Assembly: GCA_021829055.1 (NCBI GenBank)
Contig: JAJZCS010000115.1
Location: 1 to 6,516 of the forward strand
Source: Pseudomonadota bacterium
GTDB lineage: Bacteria; Pseudomonadota; Alphaproteobacteria; Acetobacterales; Acetobacteraceae
Direction: 5' to 3'
Length of the DNA: 6,516 bases
Position 1 is the stretch's first letter. Every line of letters begins with the position of its first letter. The notes beneath the pieces are model-generated. The model searched no databases. It had not been told where the DNA came from and saw only the letters and a program-made list of their open reading frames with translations. This document shows positions 1-6,430 of the stretch, in pieces. The translations under genes and the position numbers were made by a program.

Positions 1-1
1 A

Positions 2-61
2 GATCAGGGCAACGGTCGTATGCCGGCCAATATGAAAAGATGCCCATGAAGGCACTGCCAT
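2..61 (-). CDS. Possible start of a downstream gene, cut by the window edge
   Basis: An ATG at 61-59 opens a frame with no stop down to the window edge (20 codons, beginning MAVPSWASFHIG). It lies three bases after the TGA of the glycosyltransferase gene, a spacing typical of translationally coupled genes. There is no clear Shine-Dalgarno sequence in front of it. The peptide is too short to assign to a family, and an open frame of this length can occur by chance. Confidence 0.3.
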   Translation of the reverse strand, partial: MAVPSWASFHIGRHTTVALI

Positions 62-64
62 CGT

Positions 65-1339
65 TCAATTTTGGATCAGATCTACATTAGAGGAATCGTG
101 AGCGGATGCCGTTTCTGGCAGTTTATGCATGACGTTCCAAGCGCGTCTGGCGGCGTAAGCAATTACCAGGGGAGTCGGTGCGACATGCAGAAGGCCGGTT
201 ATAAAAGGGCTGTAACCAGGCCATGCGAATAGCAGTACATCTGTTGCATCGAGCCGGCGCTGCTGCCACGCGAGGGCGGCGATCATGAACGTGTAACCGG
301 CGAGATCGTGCGTGAAGGCATAGGGCGTTAAGAACGATCCCAGAAAGACAGTGAGCGCGATACGGGCAAGCGGATTTGCCACCGGTTTGCGCCACGCCCG
401 GAAAACCACAGCGATGGCACAACACGCTGCAACGGCCTGTGCGACGAGGCTGACAATGAGAGGAAGATGCTCCTCACGCAGCATCCAAAATACCGATACA
501 AAAAAGTTCGTGTACAGGCCGTGCCGACCCTTGGCGGTGGGTCTGGGAACGTGCACAGCTAGGAGATTATCAGCGGTCTTGGCACCGTGGTGCCAGTAGG
601 CGACCCAGATTTCAGGTCCAAACAGCAGCGTGGCCATTCCGCCCATGATCAGGATCGTGAGAAAGCCTGCCATGATTGGCCGATAGCGCTGGCGAGCCAG
701 CATTGCGAAGGGAACGACCAGCCCGTCTTGGGGTTTGACGGCGGCAAGGCCCATAAGAACGCCGGAGCGTATCGGTGTTGTTTCCAGCCGAAGCAAGGCG
801 GCGATCGAAAGTGCGCACGCAAGGAGGCTGATCTGGCCAATGGCGATGCCAAGGACGACAGCGGGACCTAAGCACCCCGTAACGATGACGGGCCACGGCA
901 ACCCGGCACGCCGAAGAATCAGGATGGCAGAGGCTGTGATTGCCGAAGTCCAGAGCAGAAACCCGGGCCAGTATCCTACCCACGCGAGTGGCTGCGTTAG
1001 CAGCATCGTGAGAGGCGGATAGACGAATGGGTCGCCGAACACATGGCCTGGAGAGTGGGCACTTTCCCAGGCCGCCAGAGCATGTCGAATATAGGCGTCG
1101 GCAGGAGTGTTGCTGGCGGCGAGATGCCCGGCCGCCCAGAACATGAGGTAATCATCGGGATTATAGGGGCGCGGCCCGTTCCTGCCTGCATGGTGCAGAA
1201 TTTGGGGGAGATGAGCAAGCCAAACCAGAGCAGGCTCGAGCGTAGCGAATGAGAACAGCCAGAAGATGCCCAGGACAACAAAGGGCAGCGCGGTACCGAC
1301 CGGAATGTCCGATTTTAGAAAGGAAATTTTTCCTGCCAA
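65..1339 (-). CDS. GT87/DUF2029 family polytopic membrane glycosyltransferase
   Basis: A 424-residue integral membrane protein with about nine or ten hydrophobic segments, the first at residues 14-33. It matches the GT87 (DUF2029) family, whose characterised members (e.g. mycobacterial PimE) transfer mannose from a polyprenyl-phosphate donor to an acceptor on the outer face of the inner membrane. Family signs are the acidic loop NPDDYLMFWAAGHLA (60-74) after the first membrane segment, with Asp62/Asp63 the likely catalytic region; VYPPL (106-110); GQISLL (168-173); KPQDGL (202-207); and LTPYAFTHDL (338-347) near the C-terminus. Length is normal for the family and the frame is intact. The start is TTG at 1339-1337, chosen because GGAGG lies eight bases upstream and no ATG follows nearby. 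Substrate and product are unknown; the nearby wall genes suggest an envelope glycan, but a 405-base gap separates it from them, so co-transcription is uncertain. Confidence 0.85.
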   Translation of the reverse strand: MAGKISFLKSDIPVGTALPFVVLGIFWLFSFATLEPALVWLAHLPQILHHAGRNGPRPYNPDDYLMFWAAGHLAASNTPADAYIRHALAAWESAHSPGHVFGDPFVYPPLTMLLTQPLAWVGYWPGFLLWTSAITASAILILRRAGLPWPVIVTGCLGPAVVLGIAIGQISLLACALSIAALLRLETTPIRSGVLMGLAAVKPQDGLVVPFAMLARQRYRPIMAGFLTILIMGGMATLLFGPEIWVAYWHHGAKTADNLLAVHVPRPTAKGRHGLYTNFFVSVFWMLREEHLPLIVSLVAQAVAACCAIAVVFRAWRKPVANPLARIALTVFLGSFLTPYAFTHDLAGYTFMIAALAWQQRRLDATDVLLFAWPGYSPFITGLLHVAPTPLVIAYAARRAWNVMHKLPETASAHDSSNVDLIQN

Positions 1340-1744
1340 TCTATTGTCCTCCGTGACGTGGCCGCTGATCTTAAGGAAAAGAAGGCATCGGTGCTATGGT
1401 CAATCCAAGCTATTGCACTGGCCCCAGGGTTGGGAATGGTAAAATCGAGCGCGGCGTTGATTTCGGCAACGACGAGCGATCTAAAAAATGTTCGCCGCTC
1501 CAGGAGTGATGTTTCCGGACGACAGGGGGCCAGGGAAGGTCCGTGACGGCGGCCGACGGAGATGGGTTTGCTGCAGATGTCGTTACATAAACCGGGTTGA
1601 CTACCGGCCGCGTATGGGGGAGACAATCACGATAAAATAGGAACGCGGGATCTGATGACCATGGCCGATCGACGGTTCCCCTTGATCGGAAGAAGTTCCC
1701 TTGTGTAATGGGCACCTGTTCTTGGTTCTGGGGCGATCATTAGC
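1340..1744. other. 405-base stretch without a recognised gene
   Basis: It lies between the broken carboxypeptidase gene and the glycosyltransferase. Two minus-strand frames stay open for about 100 codons (1715-1410 and 1626-1315). Neither has a Shine-Dalgarno sequence or a family signature, and the second starts from TTG. The second is the more protein-like in its last 60 codons (a stretch reading EINAALDFTIPNPGASAIAW), has many C-ending codons there, and overlaps the start of the glycosyltransferase by 25 bases; it could be the tail of a decayed gene. The stretch also holds a 6-bp inverted repeat (ccgatc 1665-1670, gatcgg 1684-1689; 13-base loop) without a T-run. A TTGACC sits about 80 bases upstream of the glycosyltransferase start, but I see no convincing -10 at 16-18 bp from it. 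Promoter and terminator are therefore unassigned. Confidence 0.5.
1348..1352 (-). promoter_or_regulatory. Strong Shine-Dalgarno for the TTG-started GT87 gene
   Basis: GGAGG on the minus strand, eight bases before TTG at 1339-1337. It is the best ribosome-binding site in the window and fixes the non-ATG start of the glycosyltransferase. Confidence 0.75.
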
Positions 1745-3050
1745 TTAAACCAAGCGTCGCAAGTGCCGCAGCAATCGTGTTGCAAGGCTTGCAGGGTCAG
1801 TTTGTTCGAGTGCTATTGCGGGAACATTACCGAGATGCTGCTTGGCGATCATGGCGCAGATCGTTCCCACAATGGCACCGCGTCGTATTCCTGATCGGGG
1901 CTGTTTTGTTAGAGTGACGCGGAGCCTGACATCAAAACCAGCGTTTTTTGCAATCGTCACGACAAGCTTGTGGTTGGCGCCAACAGGAGTCATTCTAGGG
2001 CTCCAATCGCGATTCTTTAGTGCGCCCAACTGCACGCCAGCCGGGATAACCGTGGCATCGGTGTAAAAATTATAGCCATAATTCAATAGAGCTTCTACAG
2101 CGCGGGCGGCATTGTGCCAGCTTGGGGCGCCCAGCACCACCGCGATCAACCGGCGCCCCTTGCGGAGGGCGCATGCGTCGATGCAGTGGCCTGATTCTTT
2201 TGTTAGGCCGGTCGCAAGGCCATCTACAATTGGGTCCGTGAAAAGAACAGGGTTCCAGTTTCTTTGGCGGATATGATCCGATGTGTAGGTTTTCTGCTCG
2301 GAGATGGTGAGGAGTTGCGGGTATTGTTCAATGATATCGCGTGATAGAAGCCCGATATCCCGAGCGGTCGTGTATAGACCATGCTTCGGAAGACCATCGA
2401 CGTCGCTATAATGGGTGTTTCTGAGGCCAAGCTCAACGGCTCTCGTATTCATCATATTCACAAAAACCCCACGCGTTCCGGCCACCGACTGGGCCAGTGC
2501 GACGGCTGCATCATTACCGGCATCGATAATCAGGCCATGAAGGAGTTCGTCGACGGAGACACGCATCGATGGGGCGATGAACATTCGCGATCCAGCTGTA
2601 TGCCAGGCTGTTGTGCTCACTGGGACCGTTTGGTTGAGTTGCAACTCATGTCACGCAACTGCCTGATAGGTGAGATACGCCGTCATCAGTTTGGCGAGAC
2701 TCGCCGGTTGCGATCGAAGATTCGGAGATTTTTGAGCAATAATTACGCCGGTTTTTGCATCCAGCAGGATATAGCTCCGGATATCAGGCAGCTTCGGAGG
2801 GGGGTACGTTGGCAAAGATAATCGGTGCTTGGCTGGCGTGCAGATTGGTTGGTGAACGCGACGTACGCGAACCAGCCGCCGCGGGCTGCACCGCATTCTG
2901 AATACTGGAAATATCGTTTGCATGAGCCAAGCCAGAACCTAGTGGAAATCCGGCGGTTACAAGAACAATGATAACCAGCGCGGAGTGCCAGGAGGGTATT
3001 GGTTGTTTCGCTGATCGATTCCGGATCGACATTTTCGAATGGTTGGTCAT
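1745..3050 (-). pseudogene. dacA: Broken D-alanyl-D-alanine carboxypeptidase (PBP5/DacA family)
   Basis: The family trims the terminal D-Ala from peptidoglycan pentapeptides in the periplasm. The reading starts at ATG 3050 with a Sec-type signal peptide (hydrophobic SALVIIVLVTAGF, cleavage after GLAHA). It then breaks at a run of six C (2804-2799): the first frame stops at 2786-2784, while homology resumes one frame over at PPKLPDIRSYILLDAKTG. The catalytic SxxK (SLAK, 2701-2690) is there. An in-frame TGA (2653-2651) then separates YQAVA from HELQLNQTV in the same frame, and homology continues to TAA at 1747-1745, through the transpeptidase-like domain and a C-terminal PBP5_C-like domain. The SxN motif reads AGN (2521-2513) and KTG reads ATG (2215-2207), so two of three active-site motifs are lost as well. 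Restored, the protein would be about 434 residues, near the family norm. A restart at TTG 2644 would lack the catalytic Ser. The symbol denotes the family only. Confidence 0.88.
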
Positions 3051-3055
3051 TCACA

Positions 3056-3061
3056 CTCTCC
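3056..3061 (-). promoter_or_regulatory. Shine-Dalgarno of the dacA pseudogene
   Basis: GGAGAG on the minus strand, five bases before ATG 3050-3048. It supports this start and shows that the translation signal survives although the gene is broken. Confidence 0.6.
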
Positions 3062-3128
3062 GAAAACAGACACGGCACTGAAATGCCCGCGAGACAGCCC
3101 ATGATACCGTTTCCTGAGCCTTGTCTCG

Positions 3129-3143
3129 GCCGCAATGAGCGGC
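3129..3143. repeat. Small GC hairpin between ftsI and dacA
   Basis: A perfect 5-bp inverted repeat (gccgc / gcggc) with a 5-base loop in the 133-base gap after the ftsI stop. No T-run follows on either strand, so it is not a typical intrinsic terminator. A role in ending or attenuating the ftsI transcript is only a guess. Confidence 0.25.
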
Positions 3144-3183
3144 AACAGATTGAGTGACGATAATGAAACGCGAGAGAAGTCTT

Positions 3184-5247
3184 TCACGACAAACCCGAAC
3201 GTGCAGCCTTTATGTTTTGCTCAACGCCGTGTTGCCTGCCGTCGCGGTCAAGGGCGATAGCTTGCCGCGAGGGAGGCCATGCGCCTTCGGGGAGTGGCAG
3301 TTGATCCGGTAGGGCCATTTTTACACGGCGAAGGGCCGTGAGCGCAGCGTAGCGGTTAAACTGAGAATGGTGCGGCGGCTTCTTGTGCGCCAGAACATAG
3401 GCATAGCGAAAGGCACCGCGAGGGAAAGGGTTATTTGGACCGAGGGCTCGCTGGCCAGGAGGTGGCGTGGGCGCCAAGGAGAGGGTGAAATGCTTGTTCT
3501 CTTGCGCAAGGGTTTGGCCGGACAGAGGATAGACACCAAGCATCGGCCCGATCTGCTTGATGATCTGACCGACGGCGGGTGCGGCGACAAAACCCCCGGT
3601 TGTGAAGCCGAACGAAAATTTTTGCATGCGCTTCGTTGGCTTGGGGTGGATGACCAGCGCGTATACGAGATACTTTGGGTCGGGCGCTGGGAAGATCGAG
3701 ATAAAGGAAGCGTTATTCAGGCTGTTGTAATAGCCGCCTTTCGGATCGACCACCTGAGCTGTGCCTGTTTTCCCGGCGACAAGATAGCCATGAACACGCG
3801 CGTACGTGCCTGTTCCCGACAAGACAACTGCACGCATCAGTCGACGCATGACGGCAGACACGGATGTCGTCATAATTCGTGTTCCGCGGCGTGCAGGCTG
3901 ACCCGGGGTGCGCGCCAGGAGCGTTGGCTTATAAAGGACACCGCCGTTCACAGCCGCGACGACAGCATTGGCCAGTACAATTGGCGGCATTGCGATGCCG
4001 ACGCCGTAGCTGACAGACATCGTTGTTAGAAGGCGCCAATCCTGCCGTGCGTGCCACAACCCGGGTTGAACGCCCGGCATCTGGATCGCAGACGGTTTGA
4101 AAAATCCCATTTTGTGTAACCACGCACGCTGGATTTTAGGTCCGAGGGCCGTCGCGATGCGGGACGTACCGATGCAAGATGAATAGGCGAGAACAGCTGG
4201 AAGGGCGAGCCACCGGTGGACAGGCTCATAATCATGGATGGTAAAGCCATCTACCGTTAGTGGATGAGTCGTGTTAACCCTGTCCCAATAGTGAAACATT
4301 CCTGATTGAAGCGCCATGGACATCGTCATCAGTTTCATGATGCTGCCGGGCTCATAATTGCCGGAAATGCAGCGATCGAAGAGTGCCATGCGCGGTGCAT
4401 TGTGAAAATCATTCGCATTATAATCGGGAAGACTAACCATAGCGAGGATACGCCCAGACATGCTTTCTACGATGCCGCATGCTCCCCTCGCGTCGTACTC
4501 GCGAACCACCTTCGCGAGGGCGTCGTGAACGACAGTTTCGACACCGAGGCGAATTGAGAGGCGTAACGGTTCACGAGGATGATCGATCAGGCGCCTGTTG
4601 AAATAGGCTTCGACCCCCGCAACGCCGCGCCCGCCGGGCGTGACGCCTCCGAGGATATGAGCGGCGATTCGGCCGGCCAGGTAGTGACGGATCCATTCAG
4701 GTTGAAAGTAAAGACCCGGAATCCCCAGCCGGTTGACGGCAAGCTCCTGCGCCGATGTAAGACTCCGATCAAGATATGCGAAAGTCGCCTTACGGAGGCG
4801 GAGCCGATTGAGCACGGTCTGTTCGTTCAGGTCCGGAAGCACATGCTTCAGGCGATTAGCGGCGCGCTGCGCGTGCCGGATTTGTGCCGGATCCGCGTAC
4901 AATGCAACTCCGGGCAGGGAGGCGGCGAGGAGTTGGCCATTGCTGGCTTCGATCGGTGCGCGGTCAGGGGGAGCAATTTCCATGTGGAGATCGGGTCTGT
5001 TTGCGGCAAGAACAAGCGGGTTTGGCTTGATCGGCTCAAGAACTGTGGCATCCACAAGCTTCGCTGCAAGGACGGTGTAGGCAAACACGAAGCACCCCAC
5101 ACCTAAAATAACCCGATAGCGGAATTGCCGTTGCCAGGTAACATGCTCCGTGTACCTCGTCGCCGGGTTGGGTAGATGCGTGCCGCCGAGGGGGGGGGAG
5201 GAGCGATGCCCGGCAGTGCGTCGCGGCCATGCCAACGGCGGGTTCAT
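3184..5247 (-). CDS. ftsI: Class B penicillin-binding protein, FtsI/PBP3-type transpeptidase with altered SxN motif
   Basis: A 687-residue bitopic inner-membrane protein of the family that cross-links septal peptidoglycan with FtsW. Order: a variable, proline-rich N-terminus (1-35); a basic stretch TWQRQFRYR (37-45); one membrane segment (about 46-64); the PBP-dimer domain (about 85-240); the transpeptidase domain (about 255-570); and a long C-terminal tail (about 570-687). The catalytic SxxK is SIMK (Ser302, Lys305) in NYEPGSIMKL, and KTG is Lys493-Gly495 in AGKTGTAQ. The SxN motif reads SSC (356-358) in YSSCIGTSRIA, where FtsI proteins normally have SSN. The usual RxxIxDRNG box reads RAPIEASNG (96-104). 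ATG 5247 has no clear Shine-Dalgarno sequence, and a run of nine C follows at codons 17-20. The gene stands alone, without mraZ, rsmH, ftsL or murE, so it may be a second copy rather than the cell's main ftsI. It follows the amidase by 186 bases on the same strand. Confidence 0.87.
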   Translation of the reverse strand: MNPPLAWPRRTAGHRSSPPLGGTHLPNPATRYTEHVTWQRQFRYRVILGVGCFVFAYTVLAAKLVDATVLEPIKPNPLVLAANRPDLHMEIAPPDRAPIEASNGQLLAASLPGVALYADPAQIRHAQRAANRLKHVLPDLNEQTVLNRLRLRKATFAYLDRSLTSAQELAVNRLGIPGLYFQPEWIRHYLAGRIAAHILGGVTPGGRGVAGVEAYFNRRLIDHPREPLRLSIRLGVETVVHDALAKVVREYDARGACGIVESMSGRILAMVSLPDYNANDFHNAPRMALFDRCISGNYEPGSIMKLMTMSMALQSGMFHYWDRVNTTHPLTVDGFTIHDYEPVHRWLALPAVLAYSSCIGTSRIATALGPKIQRAWLHKMGFFKPSAIQMPGVQPGLWHARQDWRLLTTMSVSYGVGIAMPPIVLANAVVAAVNGGVLYKPTLLARTPGQPARRGTRIMTTSVSAVMRRLMRAVVLSGTGTYARVHGYLVAGKTGTAQVVDPKGGYYNSLNNASFISIFPAPDPKYLVYALVIHPKPTKRMQKFSFGFTTGGFVAAPAVGQIIKQIGPMLGVYPLSGQTLAQENKHFTLSLAPTPPPGQRALGPNNPFPRGAFRYAYVLAHKKPPHHSQFNRYAALTALRRVKMALPDQLPLPEGAWPPSRQAIALDRDGRQHGVEQNIKAARSGLS
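5190..5198. repeat. Nine-base G/C homopolymer inside the ftsI N-terminus
   Basis: Nine G on the plus strand (nine C in the coding strand), covering codons 17-20 of ftsI. It is the longest single-base run I see in the window. Gain or loss of one base would shift the frame before the membrane segment; the next in-frame GTG lies inside that segment (Val50). Confidence 0.9.
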
Positions 5248-5433
5248 GTCACGCGCAGCAGGTAAGGCCGCTTCAACATATGCACGGCTAGCCAGCTGTC
5301 ATTGCGGCGGCATTGCCGCAGAGGATACGCTTTTTGCATTACGCCTCAGAACGACGGCGGCTCCGTAATCGCCGTTAACAGATTAATTCGAGGAATCCAG
5401 ATTACGTTGATGGCTGCTTTGGCTGGGCGCTCT
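5248..5433. other. 186-base spacer between amidase and ftsI
   Basis: No recognised gene. On the minus strand it holds two small GC hairpins: ACGGCG/CGCCGT with a 10-base loop, and GCGGC-AAT-GCCGC (5319-5307). Neither is followed by a T-run. A very short frame (MLKRPYLLRVT, then TGA) ends overlapping the ftsI ATG (TGACATGA); it could be a leader peptide or chance. FtsL, which often precedes FtsI in the division cluster, is not detectable here. Confidence 0.4.
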
Positions 5434-6279
5434 TCAGAGATTCGCAATCGCATGTCGGCGGGCCAGGAACCATGCATCAACCGCAGATTTCATTGATGTA
5501 GCAAGGCGTAGTCGAAATTCATTTGTTCGGAGTTCTGCTTCATCCTGCGGATTAGAGAGGAATGCCGTTTCCACCAGAACGCTGGGAACGGCTGACGACT
5601 GCAGTACGGCAAAGGTCGCATGGCGCGCCGGATTTGGCAGCATATCGACATTTCGGCTAAGCGAGCCCACGAAATTTCTCTGGAGGGCAAGGGATTCGAT
5701 TTTTGTGCTGTGTTTCATCAGTGCAAAGAGGATGCGTGCAACCTGCGGCGAAACACCATGGAAGCTTGGATTGGAGATGCGCTCGACACTATTTTCGTCG
5801 CGTGCGATTTCGGCTGCCAGCGGATCCGAGGCGTCGTTAGAAAATGTAAAGACCGACGCTCCTCGTACTGTTGTATTCGGCGCGACAGAGTTGGCATGAA
5901 TTGAAACCATCATGTTTGCGTGATGGTGTTCTGCAAAATCAACACGCGCCGGAAGGGGAATGAAGACATCGCTTGATCGGGTCATCATCACGGCGTATCC
6001 GCTGCGCTCGAGTGCGTGACGAAGATCCCACGCCGTCGCAAGGGCGATATCCTTCTCATAGAGATTACCTTCGCCTATGCAACCCGGATCCTTGCCGCCG
6101 TGGCCTGGATCGATCACGACAAGGCGCCTGCTCAGAAGTTCTGTTTCTGCGGCCTTGCTAATTGGGGCTGTCTGCGGCAGCCGGCCGGCCGCTCGGGCCA
6201 GCCCTACCTGCATCCAAATCGGAAGTGCGATACTGGCTCTTATGCCGGCATCAAGAAGAAAACGCCTGGAGAATGTCAT
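5434..6279 (-). CDS. amiC: N-acetylmuramoyl-L-alanine amidase, AmiC type (Amidase_3), Tat-exported
   Basis: A zinc amidase that cuts the bond between MurNAc and the stem peptide, used to split septal peptidoglycan in the periplasm. The four zinc/catalytic positions are intact (numbered from ATG 6279): His60 in DPGHGG, Glu75 in LYEKD, His128 in VSIHAN and Glu237 in LVETAFLSN. Between the third and fourth lies a segment of about 60 residues (around 145-205, with SDPLAAEIARDENSVERI) like the self-blocking helix of E. coli AmiA/B/C, which EnvC or NlpD-type LytM proteins relieve. The N-terminus MTFSRRFLLDAG has a twin-arginine signal, as in E. coli AmiC. There is no AMIN septum-targeting domain, so the protein is short (281 residues). 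I chose ATG 6279 because it puts SRRFLL at the usual place and is preceded by GGGGTGG; an upstream ATG at 6327 would add 16 residues but has only TTTTTCCCCCGC before it. The frame is clean. Confidence 0.9.
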   Translation of the reverse strand: MTFSRRFLLDAGIRASIALPIWMQVGLARAAGRLPQTAPISKAAETELLSRRLVVIDPGHGGKDPGCIGEGNLYEKDIALATAWDLRHALERSGYAVMMTRSSDVFIPLPARVDFAEHHHANMMVSIHANSVAPNTTVRGASVFTFSNDASDPLAAEIARDENSVERISNPSFHGVSPQVARILFALMKHSTKIESLALQRNFVGSLSRNVDMLPNPARHATFAVLQSSAVPSVLVETAFLSNPQDEAELRTNEFRLRLATSMKSAVDAWFLARRHAIANL

Positions 6280-6353
6280 TTTGCCACCCCATAGGATCCG
6301 AGTTTCGTGCTGCTTGTTCGCGAACATGCGGGGGAAAAACTCGCGTAAATTAA

Positions 6354-6363
6354 TTCCCGGGAA
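6354..6363. promoter_or_regulatory. Perfect 10-bp palindrome near the amidase transcription start
   Basis: TTCCCGGGAA, a perfect palindrome, lies just downstream of the proposed amidase -10 box, about where transcription would begin. A dimeric repressor could bind there, but no regulator is suggested by the window and a 10-bp palindrome can arise by chance. Confidence 0.25.
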
Positions 6364-6365
6364 AC

Positions 6366-6394
6366 TCTATAACAGTTTTTCTGAAGAAAACCAA
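6366..6394 (-). promoter_or_regulatory. Candidate promoter for the amidase gene
   Basis: On the minus strand, TTGGTT (6394-6389) and TATAGA (6371-6366) are separated by 17 bases inside an AT-rich stretch. Matches to sigma-70 consensus are moderate (3/6 and 4/6). Transcription would start near 6359, giving a leader of about 80 bases before ATG 6279. Confidence 0.35.
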
Positions 6395-6405
6395 TCAACA
6401 AGCTG

Positions 6406-6426
6406 ATATTAATAAATTTCTAATAT
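6406..6426. repeat. AT-rich inverted repeat at the edge of the mrdA fragment
   Basis: ATATTA (6406-6411) and TAATAT (6421-6426) form a perfect 6-bp inverted repeat with a 9-base spacer. It ends five bases before the first codon that resembles PBP2. In such AT-rich DNA it may be chance, but it marks the junction where the gene's usual N-terminus is missing. Confidence 0.3.
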
Positions 6427-6430
6427 TTGT

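Noticed and set aside
2651..2653. TGA read as Trp or selenocysteine
   Set aside because: Other genes in the window end in TGA, there is no evident SECIS-like context, and the adjacent frameshift and lost motifs fit decay better.
2381..2821. Plus-strand open frame of 146 codons across the dacA break points
   Set aside because: Antisense to conserved DacA sequence. It spans both lesions only by chance and has no recognisable domain.
3367..4029. Plus-strand open frame of 220 codons
   Set aside because: It lies wholly antisense to the transpeptidase domain of ftsI, which has clear motifs. The translation has no family signature and no ribosome-binding site.
4579..5106. Plus-strand open frame of 175 codons
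   Set aside because: Antisense to the N-terminal half of ftsI; the composition fits a shadow of the real gene.
5307..5319. GC hairpin as an intrinsic terminator after the amidase
   Set aside because: The stem is only 5 bp with a 3-base loop, and no T-run follows on either strand.
6376..6391. GTTTT...AAAAC inverted repeat as a bidirectional terminator
   Set aside because: The arms are only A/T plus one G-C pair, too weak for a terminator stem, and it falls inside the proposed amidase promoter.
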